Below are positions 53,370 through 63,436 of a DNA stretch of 64,000 nt, piece by piece. The notes beneath the pieces are model-generated. The model was not told the DNA's origin. It saw nothing but the letters and a program-made list of their open reading frames with translations, and did no database searches. The position numbers and the translations under genes were made by a program. Each line of letters starts with the position of its first letter. Position 1 is the stretch's first letter. Location: the NCBI GenBank assembly GCA_037783415.1, contig JAZGTN010000196.1, forward strand, positions 1,054,001 to 1,118,000, given 5' to 3'. Origin of the DNA: Leptasterias polaris (Eukaryota; Echinodermata; Asteroidea; Forcipulatida; Asteriidae).

Positions 53370-53630
53370 TACATTATGTCGTTGTTACTGCACCTTCGGT
53401 ACCCGCCTATGATTCCTCACCATGACAGACCATACAAGTGCCATAAGTGTGATGTTTTCTATAAACACTATTGTAATGTAGTTTAGTTGTATTGTCGTTT
53501 TCCAAGTACAGTTCTTGTTGTTCCTAATTTTCTGAAATTAATTCGCCATGATGGCACCAATCAACTGTAATCATGGGGATAAAGATTTTCTAAAGACAGG
53601 TTACAGATCAAAAACAATGTTTAAATGAAG
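53370..53630. repeat. 260-bp duplication, unoccupied copy
   Basis: Matches 54245-54387 plus 59830-59950. Shared words are TTGTTACTGCACCTTCGGTA, TGATTCCTCACCATGACA, AGTTCTTGTTG and CAATCAACTGTAA. Here the site CCAAGTACAGTTCTTG is uninterrupted, while the second copy is split by the L1/Tx1 element. Confidence 0.8.
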
Positions 53631-54182
53631 AAAGAAAAAACCTCCACCTCCGTTAATATTGGAGAGTTTCTATTGTGTGTTGTAAATTCCCAAAACTCCA
53701 AAAGTTAAATCAAGTTGCTGTTTTTCTGTGTTGCTCAATAATTCTGGTGTGTCTTTTAATTTAAATTACTTCTCATTATTTACATTGTCTAAAATAATAT
53801 GTATCATTTACTTATTGTGCATTTGTTTTCTTGAGATAAAACTTTCTGAGTGTGGAAGCTATTTCTTTGCCTTTGGTAGGTTTCCAAAGAAAGTTTATTT
53901 ACTACATGTACGTGAAGCTTTGCTCCCTTTTTTTATAAAGTTACTGTTGAAGGCTCCACAACTTTGAAAACTAGTTTGCCTGGATCTCTCTCCCAATTTA
54001 TGGAATAAACTTAGTAAGGTTATTTTGCTAAGACTAGTGTTTTTACCTATGCCATAGTACCATGACCAAACTTTTGACTCATGTATGAGTATTTGTAACT
54101 GGTTACTACTTGTTGTGTCAATGTTTTGGGGAATAACTTGATAATGGAGAAGAGTTTTTGTATGTTATTACAGTCTGAATTT

Positions 54183-54257
54183 ACATTGACTATACATTAT
54201 TGACTATACATTATTGACTATACATTATTGACTATACATTATTGACTATACATTATG
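54183..54257. repeat. 14-bp tandem repeat (GACTATACATTATT), five copies
   Basis: Five perfect or near-perfect copies directly upstream of the occupied duplication copy. Confidence 0.95.
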
Positions 54258-54381
54258 CTATTGTTACTGCACCTTCGGTACCAGGCCATGATTCCTCACC
54301 ATGACATGCCATACAAGTGTCATGTTTGATGTTTTCTAAACACTATTGTATGTAGTTTAGTTTTATTGTTGTTTTACAAGT

Positions 54382-54413
<32 letters not shown>

Positions 54414-54727
54414 GCAAAACAACAAAATTCAATACAAAAACCCCAAAACACCGCAAAAAAGGACAAAGGATAGACAAAACAAAGGACAAACAAAGAACAA
54501 CTGAAGACTAGAACGTATTATTATATACAGTTATTTCTTCTTCTTTTTCTTTTCTTTTCAGATGCAAGTCCTGCATGCCTACACATCCACCTGGAAAATC
54601 TCCATAATTTATACGATTCTTTATATCTTGCTAGTTAACTGGTCTCTCAATCAACAACAATATTGAGAGTTCAAGTTACAAGTGAATTACAAATCATACG
54701 GGACCTGCATCTGGAAGATAGTACAAA

Positions 54728-57148
54728 TCAAAACATATTCTTCCACTTTTGTTTTACTTGATAATCCAATCCCTTGGCTCTTGCCATACACTCTTCAGTA
54801 ACATAAAAGATACGCGTAAAGTTCTTAAAAGCTACTATATTCAGTATTTTTTCTTCCTGATATTTCTTGTTGAAAATAAACTTCTTTGCAAGAATAACAA
54901 TAAAAGTAACGAGCGTTGACGAGTCTTTAAAAAATCCAAAACAAATGTCTTTCACATTAAGAGTAATAGGATTATTCTTAAATACTGTCCCATTTAACCA
55001 CTCCAAAACTTGTTTCCAAAAAACTTTCACTTTACCACATTCCCAGAATAAATGCAGTAACTTTTCCGGCTTTTCATTGCAGAAGAAGCACAATTCTGTT
55101 TCTTTTCTTCCAATTTTATATAAGAATGTGTTTGTTGGAACAAGAAAATGGATAAATTTAAATTGAAAAAACTGTAGTTTTGGATCTTTTGTGACAGCAA
55201 ATGGAGCTTCATATATGGCACTCCAATTTTGAATATTACCCAATAAGTGAGTCCACTTGTCTTGACACTTCAGAGGTTGCTGGCAAATTGATTTAGCAAG
55301 GGTTTTATAAACCATTTTTGAGGGTTTTGTTTGTTTACATAATTCAGAAATCAATACCGGTGAATCATCGGTGTGAACATATTGTCCTGACCTTAACACA
55401 TCTCTCCACTGCTTTGGAATACTTTTTAGCAAACCATAGAAAAGAATAAATGTACAACTAACATTTTTGTATTTCAGCCTGAATTCTTCATAAGATAAGA
55501 GACATCCATTTTCTAAACAAATATCCTTCAAAGTCATAATTCCCTCCAAGACCCATGACTTGTAAAATACACATCTATTATTAACTTTTATATTAGAATT
55601 ATACCATATAACCTCAGATAAAATATTATTTTTGTGAGATTCACCTTCTTCCAACTTGGTTTGGTACTTAAACTCCAACCATGCTCTTACAACATCAATT
55701 AAAAATTGATCCTTTAATATATGGAATGGGAAATCTTTAGGAGAGACACTTATTTTCCATAAGATATCTCTGAGACCAAGTTGAGTTAACTTGCTAGTAA
55801 TAAAGAACTTCCAATTTATAATGGTCTGCGGCTCATTCAACAGCCTTTTGACCCATGTACATTTCAGACTTTTTTGAATACATTCCAAGTCTAACATTTT
55901 AAGACCACCTTTGTCACGACTATTAATCAAGATTTTACGCTTAATCTTGTCACCTTTACCATTCCAGATAAAACTATACACCAAAGTATTAACTTCATTT
56001 ATGAATTTCTGAGGAGGATTAGGCAACACAGTTAAAAGGAAAGTCAATTGAGACAATGCTAAACTTTTGACAAGAGTTATTTTACCAATAGGCGTAAGAT
56101 CTCTCCTCGCCCATAAATTAAGAACTGTTTTAATTTTATTGAGTTGTGGGTCATAGTTTAAGTGGATCAACTCCTCTTCATTATAAGATAGCAAAACACC
56201 AAGCAATCTAATTGGGCCTGTCGACCAATGTTTTATTTTACCAGGCGGCTCCAAATTTTCATTCAAAATTAAAGAACCAATCTTCATTGCCTCAGATTTT
56301 AAATAGTTAATTTTCAATCCTGAAGCCAAAGAAAATTTGTCTAGAAGATCAAATGTGGTGTTAATAGAAACGTCGCTACCATCAATAAAAAGTGTTGTGT
56401 CATCTGCATAACTACTAATTTTCAGTTCAGTTTCACCAATACTTAGACCTGCAATATTTTGTGAGTGACGTACAGAAATTGCCATTAATTCGGCTGCCAA
56501 AATAAAGAGATATGGACTAAGAGGACATCCCTGACGCACTCCCCTTGTCAAGTTAAAAAAAGATGAAACATGGCCATTATTAGTTACACAACTACTAATG
56601 TTATTATACAATGTACGAAACCATCTGAGGATGTCAGGTCCGAAATTAAAGTATCGCAAACTTTTTTCAACAAATGTCCACTCTAATTTATCAAATGCTT
56701 TTTCAAAATCTAAAAATAAAATGATACCTGGAACATTTTCCTCTTTTGCATATTTGATACTATCTAGAACTAAACGAATATTTTCACCAATATATCGATT
56801 TTGCATAAAACCCGTTTGGTCAGAATGAATTAAATTAGGCAAGACCCTTTTTATTCTATTAGCGATAGCTTTAGCACATATTTTATAGTCAACATTCAAC
56901 AACGAAATGGGCCTCCAGTTCAACAGCTCTGTTGGGTCTTTCCCAGGTTTTGGGATTAAGTTAATGACACCACATCTTTGGTCCATACTTAATTGACCCG
57001 ATTGAAAAGAGAACTTAAAGGCATCTAGCAAAAAACATTTAATTTCCCTCCAAAAGAATTTGTAGAATTCGGCTGGTATACCGCCACACCCTGGGCTCTT
57101 ATTGTTAGCCATATCTTTGAGAGCAGCAGCACATTCAGACTCATTCAA
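54728..57148 (-). CDS. LINE ORF2, reverse transcriptase part (L1/Tx1 type)
   Basis: 806 codons without a stop. MANNKSPGCGGIPAEFYKFF opens the RT, followed by LIPKPGKDPTELLNWRPISL, FLDFEKAFDKLEW (first Asp), RGVRQGCPLSPYLFILAAEL and SSYADDTTLFI (catalytic Asp pair). The C-terminus has the zinc-binding box of this clade (LCFFCNEKPEKLLHLFWECG). The motif style is that of L1/Tx1, unlike the jockey/L2-type RTs elsewhere in the window. It continues ORF2 of the same element after the frame break at 57145-57148. Confidence 0.92.
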   Translation of the reverse strand: MNESECAAALKDMANNKSPGCGGIPAEFYKFFWREIKCFLLDAFKFSFQSGQLSMDQRCGVINLIPKPGKDPTELLNWRPISLLNVDYKICAKAIANRIKRVLPNLIHSDQTGFMQNRYIGENIRLVLDSIKYAKEENVPGIILFLDFEKAFDKLEWTFVEKSLRYFNFGPDILRWFRTLYNNISSCVTNNGHVSSFFNLTRGVRQGCPLSPYLFILAAELMAISVRHSQNIAGLSIGETELKISSYADDTTLFIDGSDVSINTTFDLLDKFSLASGLKINYLKSEAMKIGSLILNENLEPPGKIKHWSTGPIRLLGVLLSYNEEELIHLNYDPQLNKIKTVLNLWARRDLTPIGKITLVKSLALSQLTFLLTVLPNPPQKFINEVNTLVYSFIWNGKGDKIKRKILINSRDKGGLKMLDLECIQKSLKCTWVKRLLNEPQTIINWKFFITSKLTQLGLRDILWKISVSPKDFPFHILKDQFLIDVVRAWLEFKYQTKLEEGESHKNNILSEVIWYNSNIKVNNRCVFYKSWVLEGIMTLKDICLENGCLLSYEEFRLKYKNVSCTFILFYGLLKSIPKQWRDVLRSGQYVHTDDSPVLISELCKQTKPSKMVYKTLAKSICQQPLKCQDKWTHLLGNIQNWSAIYEAPFAVTKDPKLQFFQFKFIHFLVPTNTFLYKIGRKETELCFFCNEKPEKLLHLFWECGKVKVFWKQVLEWLNGTVFKNNPITLNVKDICFGFFKDSSTLVTFIVILAKKFIFNKKYQEEKILNIVAFKNFTRIFYVTEECMARAKGLDYQVKQKWKNMF

Positions 57149-58497
57149 CAGAGACCTTCACAAGAATGTTGGTCCTCAATACAAAGACCTTGGTCTAAAT
57201 CTCTAGGAAAATAGCTGTCAAAACCAGATTCATCTGTAGAACTTCTTGAATACAGATTTGAGTAAAAAAAAACTTCTTCCTTTAATATTTCAGCTGAACC
57301 TGAGACAGTTTCCCCATTCTTATTTACAAGTTTAGTAATTGAATTTTTTTTATGGTTTCTTTTTTCCAAATTTAAAAAGTATTTTGTATTTTTTTCACCA
57401 AACTCAGTCCATCTTGCCCTCGACCGAATAACAGCACCTCTAGCCTTTGATTCATAAATTGCTTCCAATTTACGATGTTTTTCTTTTAGAATAGTCAATA
57501 CTTCTTCAGTTGGGTTAAGAAAGTAATATCTTTCACAACAGTCAATTTCCCTTTCCAATAAAGCAATTGTATTTGTTTCAGTTTTTTTTTTTCTAGAAGC
57601 AAACTTAATAGTTTCACCACGGATCTCACTCTTAATAATTTCCCATAGTGTGTTTGGGTTAGCTGAATGATTTAATACAACAATTTCTTTAATAGCATCA
57701 CGGATGGTTTTTGCATAAGTCAGATCTGAAAAAAGAGATGTATTCATTTTCCAGAAACCCTTACCCCTTTGCTCACATGTGGTATTAATAAAAAGTGAGA
57801 TCAGTGAGTGATCAGTTTTGAAACCTGGCATAATATTAGACTCTGTCACAAAACTCCACAAATGGTCTGAAATTAAAAAATAATCTAACCTACAGAAGAT
57901 CGGAGGGAAATGATTGGACTTCCATGTAAAACTTCGCTCAGTTGGATTTTGCTCTCTCCAAATATCAATCAAATTCAATGACTCCATTATACTAGCTATT
58001 TTATTTTTACTCTTAAAATTTGTGTGTGGTCTGCCACCCTTTTTGTCCAAGGACAAATTCCTAACACAATTAAAGTCTCCACCTGCTATTATGGAAATGC
58101 ATTCAAAATTAGATAAACAATGAACAATTTCATCAAAAAATTCTGGTCGATCTTCATTATGCGCGTACATATTTATTAAAGTGAAGATTTCATTCTCAAT
58201 TTCAATATCAATTACCACAAATCTTCCAGCTACATCTATAAAACTTTTTTTTACTTGACAATCAAAATCAGTTTTAATCAAAATGGCGACACCTGCTTTA
58301 TTTGAGCTACCATGACTGAAGAAACTTGTGAAACCCCACTCACTCCTCCAGATCTTTTCTGATGCGGCTTCACTATGCGTTTCTTGCAGAAAATATATAG
58401 AAAACTTCTTTTTTTTCAACCACAAGTACATTTGTCTCCGTTTCATACTATCATTCATACCTCTGACATTAAGAGAACATATTTTCAAGTAAACCAT
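57145..58497 (-). CDS. LINE ORF2, endonuclease part
   Basis: 450 codons containing an APE-type endonuclease: SLNVRGMND near residue 8, FLQETH (catalytic Glu about 39), AGGDFNCV, RLDYFLIS, and the C-terminal Asp-His in KTDHSLIS. The linker to the RT follows (WTEFGEKNTKYFLNLEKRN). This enzyme nicks target DNA to prime reverse transcription. The frame ends at a TGA at 57145, where a single-base shift separates it from the RT frame beginning at 57148. The 5-base overlap suggests a recent mutation or sequencing error rather than two natural genes. Confidence 0.9.
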   Translation of the reverse strand: MVYLKICSLNVRGMNDSMKRRQMYLWLKKKKFSIYFLQETHSEAASEKIWRSEWGFTSFFSHGSSNKAGVAILIKTDFDCQVKKSFIDVAGRFVVIDIEIENEIFTLINMYAHNEDRPEFFDEIVHCLSNFECISIIAGGDFNCVRNLSLDKKGGRPHTNFKSKNKIASIMESLNLIDIWREQNPTERSFTWKSNHFPPIFCRLDYFLISDHLWSFVTESNIMPGFKTDHSLISLFINTTCEQRGKGFWKMNTSLFSDLTYAKTIRDAIKEIVVLNHSANPNTLWEIIKSEIRGETIKFASRKKKTETNTIALLEREIDCCERYYFLNPTEEVLTILKEKHRKLEAIYESKARGAVIRSRARWTEFGEKNTKYFLNLEKRNHKKNSITKLVNKNGETVSGSAEILKEEVFFYSNLYSRSSTDESGFDSYFPRDLDQGLCIEDQHSCEGLC

Positions 58498-58772
58498 TGG
58501 AAATAAAACTCAAGTAAGTATAATATAAGCTTCCAGCGGGAAAAGAGGTAAAAACGTTGAGAAAAATTATGTGTTTCAGACAACTACTTTTCGAGTACAT
58601 ACCATATAAAAACAGAATCTAAAACAAATGGGTCTAGCCTTCAATATACACAAACAAAAAAGAATCACAAACAAACAACAAAAGAACACGAAAAAAGCAA
58701 CAAAACCAGACACATACACCTTAAATTTGCGCATAAAGTTCTTCTTCTTCTCTCTAGATACAACTCACTTAT

Positions 58773-59675
58773 TCAGTTCTTGTACGGGCTCCGGCCAAAT
58801 TTGTCTATTAGGATTCTCATGCTAACTTCATCCCCAAATTGTCTCCATTTGTCACCTTCCTTTACCCGGAGAACTGCGGGATAGGTGATATAAACCCTTC
58901 GTGTTGGGTCTTCATTCAGAAGCTTCTTTCTGTAAAAGTGAAGGACTCTTCGCTTTTTTTGTAGCGCCGGTGTAAAATCCTCAGATATGAAGATATTGGC
59001 ACCTCTGTAAGGATTTTCCTTCAGCGCCTTTGCAGCTGCTTTCAATATTTTCAATCTATCTCCATGTCGAAGAAAAGCTACATGTATGGGGCGTGGACCT
59101 GTGCCTCGATATGCAGATCTTGCCATCGGTGTTCTGTGTACTCGTTCAAACTCCATATCTGTAGCCTTTTGAATTCCCATGTGCGACTCAAAGAAATTGT
59201 GCACAAAGGTACCACAATCGTCAAACTCATCCTCGCTCCCTTCAGGTACATGAAGAAGGATTAGATTATTCCGTCGCAGTCGGTTGGATAAATCTTCTAC
59301 TTTAGTTTCCAGGTCATGGACCCACACATTATCAGCCTTTCCCCCAATGGATTCATCAACAAAATCCAGACTTTCCTTCATATCTTGTATATCATTGGTG
59401 ATTACTGTTACCTCTGTTTCCAGCTTGTCCACTCTTTTAATCATCTCATCCAGTAAGTCGAGCTTTTTCAGTTTTTCCAAAATACAGTCCAATTTTGTTT
59501 CATTCACCGTACACGTGTGTAAGCTGGCATCCACCGTCGCCATATTGGTTATTGTACCTATGTCAGTACATGCACCCGTGCCGTCGTTGTGCTTGCTCAC
59601 GTGTGTAGTAGGTTGGACATTAACATTACTGCTTTTTCCATTAGATTTTACGGTGTTTTGTCTTGTTCTTGGCAT
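58773..59675 (-). CDS. LINE ORF1 protein (L1/Tx1 type)
   Basis: 300 residues. The N-terminus is Asn/Thr-rich, then a coiled coil (about 60-140: LDCILEKLKKLDLLDEMIKR, VDKLETEVTVI), then an RRM-like domain with NRLRRNNLILLHVPEG and ERVHRTPMA, and a C-terminal part (PIHVAFLRHGDRLKILKAA, ISEDFTPALQKKRRVL). This is the trimeric RNA-binding chaperone that coats LINE RNA. The start codon at 59675 lies about 155 bp from the element's 5' end. No stops or shifts. Confidence 0.9.
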   Translation of the reverse strand: MPRTRQNTVKSNGKSSNVNVQPTTHVSKHNDGTGACTDIGTITNMATVDASLHTCTVNETKLDCILEKLKKLDLLDEMIKRVDKLETEVTVITNDIQDMKESLDFVDESIGGKADNVWVHDLETKVEDLSNRLRRNNLILLHVPEGSEDEFDDCGTFVHNFFESHMGIQKATDMEFERVHRTPMARSAYRGTGPRPIHVAFLRHGDRLKILKAAAKALKENPYRGANIFISEDFTPALQKKRRVLHFYRKKLLNEDPTRRVYITYPAVLRVKEGDKWRQFGDEVSMRILIDKFGRSPYKN

Positions 59676-59929
59676 AATTATTAGCAGAACGTCAATATCA
59701 GGTTGCTACTACAAAACTGCTGGAAAATTTTCTTCTGGAAAATTACACAAAATCATTAACATGTCTTGTTCAGCCGGAGCCCGAGCTGAAAACGTGTTGC
59801 CTCTACGGGAGCATGCGCACACAAAAAACACAAGTAGAGTTCTTGTTGATCCTAAAATTATAAAATTACTCCCCCATGACTGGTACCAATCAACTGTAAA
59901 TAAATGGTGATGACAATTTTCTACAGACA

Positions 59930-60625
59930 GGTTAAAGATCAAATACAATGTGGACATGAGAAGACCAAGTTTCAAGGTGGTGCTACCCTGCTCTGCCAAG
60001 GGAAGAAGTTGAAGCCTTATGGTCATGATCAATTTAAAACAATGCGAAAAGAGAGGCTGCCATCTGGTGTTGTTGTCTTGTGCAACAAGAAAGGCAAGCT
60101 TATATTCAAATAGGTTCAACTCAAACGTGGAAAAGACAATCATTTTTGGATTGCTGAATGCTTTGATTTAAACTGAAACAATTCAAAAACTGAAACCAAA
60201 AACAATGTTTCTGGATAGATTTTGTTTTTTGAACTTCAAGATTTCTCAATTGAAAATTAACAATATTAAACATGTCCCAGTTTTATTTTTTCAACAAAAC
60301 CATGGGCAATGAAGATTTTGTTGCAAATAAAAACGAAAAACAGTTTTTATACAGTAACTGATGAAGTCTAAAATCCTTTGTATTTTGTTCCTTCTCTTTA
60401 TTTTACTATATTTTGTGTGTACATTTCTTTATGCAGGCTGGATAAACACTGATGTTATGAAACAATCAATTGAGAGTTGTTTCAAATCAAGACTGGGAGC
60501 ATTCATGACAGTGCACAAGAAAAAATTGTGATATTTTAATAAGGCTCCATGACACCATCCTGGTGGTAATTCCAGGTGGAAAGACCAAGAAGTTGTAACT
60601 ACATGTACTAGACATCAGTGTTAAT
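59930..60625 (+). pseudogene. Pogo/Tigger-like transposase remnant (DDE_1)
   Basis: Mixed plus-strand frames read RRPSFKVVLPCSAKG, LKPYGHDQF, KERLPSGVVVLCNKKG, then after a gap GWINTDVMKQSIESCFKSRL and LHDTILVVIPGGKTKKL followed by LDISVN. These blocks, in this order, are the DDE_1 core of pogo-family transposases. A 330-bp interruption between AAGAAAG|GCAAGC (60098) and TTTATGCAG|GC (60438) has GC-AG ends and joins in phase. Frame shifts and missing parts show it is decayed. The L1/Tx1 insertion lies just upstream. Confidence 0.6.
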
Positions 60626-60639
60626 CTGGTCTTCATCTG

Positions 60640-61215
60640 GAATTCATTAGACTGGTTAACTGTTTCCTGTGCAGGAGAGTTACAGTAAAGAGATTGGGGC
60701 CCTCAGTAAAACCAATAAGATTGCCAAATCTAAACTTGGCAAAAGGAAGTACAACCAATGTCCTCTGGTATAGGGTAAGTGGGTGTTACATGTAGGTGGT
60801 ACTTGACATGAGCTAAAGGAAACATACAAGATTGAGGTACAGAACAGGGATCCACAATCATATCTGACTGCTGGAGGGCATAAGATTGGCCTATCAGAAA
60901 TATTTCAAACATCTCACAGTAAATCACTCCTTACATTTTGTTGATCCTACCACAGGCAATCACACTCAAAATATTTAGTGCAAGTGGTGGCACATCAAAA
61001 GAAGTCTGACAAGCACCCACGCTACTAATTCTATCCACAGCTTTTGTTCTGGCTAGCAGAGCACATATGGCATGCCAAAATGCATCCAAAGATTATTTTG
61101 AGCAAATCCTCAGCGACACTATTGTACAAACTACCAAAAAAGCCACACAATAAATCAAAAGACAAAATTAATAAATTGCAAACATCTATTACAATTTTCA
61201 AACAATGGCAACTAC
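60640..61215. other. Unrecognised; weak coding-like text
   Basis: 61041-61150 contains an open stretch (ASRAHMACQNASKDYFEQIL) that looks coding-like but ends in TAA and has no recognised family. It may belong to the decayed transposase region. Nothing else seen. Confidence 0.25.
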
Positions 61216-62062
61216 AGACCTGCCAACCTTGTAATTTTTTTTTGAGTACCACATTAGCGCGGCGGCATTAAAACCAGAAGCCCGTGCATGGCGGCAAACC
61301 CAGAAGCCCAATCAGAAAAACTAAATAACCAGTTCGACTGTTGGCACTGTATGTTCCAATTGCCTAAATTCTTAGTAACTTACTCGGCATGCAAGTAACT
61401 TGAAAATAATAATGCGAAAGGTTCCACTCTTTTCTTTGGTTGCCCAGTAAACGGACAAACAAAAGCCTACCGTAGAATTTTCCAGCTCCACTTCAATTCA
61501 TTATTTGTTTCTCTTATAAAAAGATCACAGGCCATTAAATTCCCATTATTCTCCCCTAATGGAAGTAAAACTAACAGAAACGATGTATAAATCTGACACT
61601 TCGATCGGCGTCCATGTTATTCACACGGCGATGCAGAACACGTGCGTTGTGTGTATGTACATGTACATCCATGCATACGGCCATACAATGTACTGTAAAA
61701 GATTGACCGAAACTGGATTGCGCCATTCCCACCCCCTTTGTTACGCATTGGTTTATTAGTTTTCCAGCAGGAGTAAGAATTTAAAATATAGTTCTAGGCA
61801 CAACCTCTTTTTTATCGAAGTGCATAATAATCACTCAGATGCAGGGTGTCTTTGTTCGGTTGTTTTTGCACTTGGGGTCGAACGAATGACAGTTGAATAA
61901 ATTGAGAACAAAATTGTCTGTTCGTGTTGCAGTTTTTAACACACGCGATTTAGATTTTGCGTCTTTTGCGTACTTTCTGCATATATTTCGTACCACTGTA
62001 CTCAGATGTGAAAATGCGTGCATGGTACGCAAAATGCAAAATGCGTACAGGTTGGCAGGTCT
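61216..62062. mobile_element. hAT-like non-autonomous element, 8-bp TSD GCAACTAC
   Basis: Ends are inverted copies of AGACCTGCCAACCT, flanked by a perfect 8-bp direct repeat GCAACTAC (61208-61215 and 62063-62070). The 847-bp interior has no transposase. The left portion contains a CCAGAAGCCC repeat (61270-61310), and the right part has repeated words around AATGCGTAC. Confidence 0.85.
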
Positions 62063-62383
62063 GCAACTACATGTATTTGCAGCTGATATTCTTGAGGACT
62101 TGAAGTACATGGCTATTTCCACAGTAAGGTGTACAAAATGTGATTATGTATCCTAAAATTCAAATTGAATTCTGACATTATTTAAGGTCAAGCATGTAAT
62201 GAACAGATATTGTCCTTTATATAAAAAAAATAATAACAACTAGACTTGAGGTGTTTGTGTACAAACACGAAGCTGTTCCGGTTTTCTGATTCATAAACAA
62301 AATTTAACCCTTGTCTAACATTTACTGCTCAAATGGTTTATAACTGAAAAGAAATTGAATATCGGTTGTGTAGTTCTTGAGAT
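62063..62383. other. No recognised feature
   Basis: Short AT-rich interval between the hAT-like element and the satellite; nothing beyond the target-site duplication and an A-run at 62223. Confidence 0.35.
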
Positions 62384-63436
62384 GTGGTCTCACTTCCGGT
62401 TGACCTGGAAGTAAAGGTCAACATGGGGTCATGGTTACCCAAGGCTAATCTGCAATGCCCAAGGAGTCTATAACTGAAAAAGTTTGAAAATCTGCTGTGT
62501 AACTCTTGAGATATGGTCCCACTTCCGGTTGACTCATAGGTAAAGGTCAACATGGGGTCACGGTTACCCAAGGCTAGTCTTCTATGCCCCACGAGTGTAT
62601 AACTGAAAATAGTTTGAAAATCGGTTGTGTAGTTCTTGAGATATGGTCCCACTTCCGGTTGACCCGGAAGTAAAGGTCAACATGGGGTCACGGAAACTTA
62701 AGGCTAATCTTCAATGCCCAAGGAGTCTATAAGTGAAAAAAGTTTGAAAATCGGTAGTGTAGTTCTTGTGATAGGGTCCCACTTCCGGTTGACCCGGAAG
62801 TAAAGGTCAACATGGGGTCACGGTTACCCAAGGCTAATCTCCAATGCCCAAGGAGTCTATAATTGTAAAATGATTGAAAATCGATTGTGTAGTTCTTGAG
62901 ATATGGTCCCACTTCCGGTTGACCCGGAAGTAAAGGTCAACATGGGGTCACGGTTACCCAAGGCTATTCTACAATGCCCATTAGGAGTCTATAACTGAAC
63001 AAAGTTTGAAAATCGGTTGTGTAGTTATTGAGATATGATCCCACTTCCGGTTGACCCGGAAGTAAAGGTCAACATGGGGTCACGGTTACCCAAGGCTATT
63101 CTACAATGCCCATTAGGAGTCTATAACTGAACAAAGTTTGAAAATCGGTTGTGTAGTTATTGAGATATGATCCCACTTCCGGTTGACCCGGAAGTAAAGG
63201 TCAACATGGGGTCACGGTTACCCAAGGTTATTTTCCAATGCCCATTAGGAGTCTATAACTGAACAAAGTTTGAAAATCGATTGTGTAGTTCTTGAAATAC
63301 GGTGTCACTTCCGGTTGACCCGGAAGTAAAGGTCAACATGGGGTCACGGTTACCCAAGGCTAATCTCCCATGCCCAAGGAGTCAATAACTGAAAAAAGTT
63401 TGAAAATCGGCTGTGTACTTCTTGAGATATGGTGCT
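62384..63436. repeat. 130-bp satellite, about 8 copies, with ETS-type palindrome
   Basis: Units of 130-132 bp repeat about eight times: CTATAACTGAA, GTTTGAAAATCGG, TGTGTAGTTCTTGAGATA, then the palindrome ACTTCCGG-TTGAC-CCGGAAGT, then AAAGGTCAACATGGGGTCAC and GGTTACCCAAGGCTA. Most copies keep the palindrome intact. The two palindrome arms match the ETS-factor core (CCGGAAGT) in opposite orientations. Confidence 0.95.

Larger units (their letters stand above)
54388..59829 (-). mobile_element. Near full-length L1/Tx1-type LINE with 12-bp TSD
   Basis: The element lies on the minus strand: 5' UTR about 59829-59676, ORF1 59675-58773, ORF2 58497-54728, a 3' UTR of about 300 bp and a poly(A) tail (the T-run at 54388-54413). 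ACAAGTAGAGTT is found directly outside both ends (54376-54387 and 59830-59841), a target-site duplication typical of L1-type target-primed insertion. It is 5.44 kb. ORF1 is intact and ORF2 has a single frame break, so the insertion is young. Confidence 0.95.

Noticed and set aside
53280..53486. Zinc-finger ORF (PYKCHKCDVFYKHYC)
   Set aside because: The Cys/His spacing does not fit C2H2 and the paralogous copy at 54250 breaks the frame.
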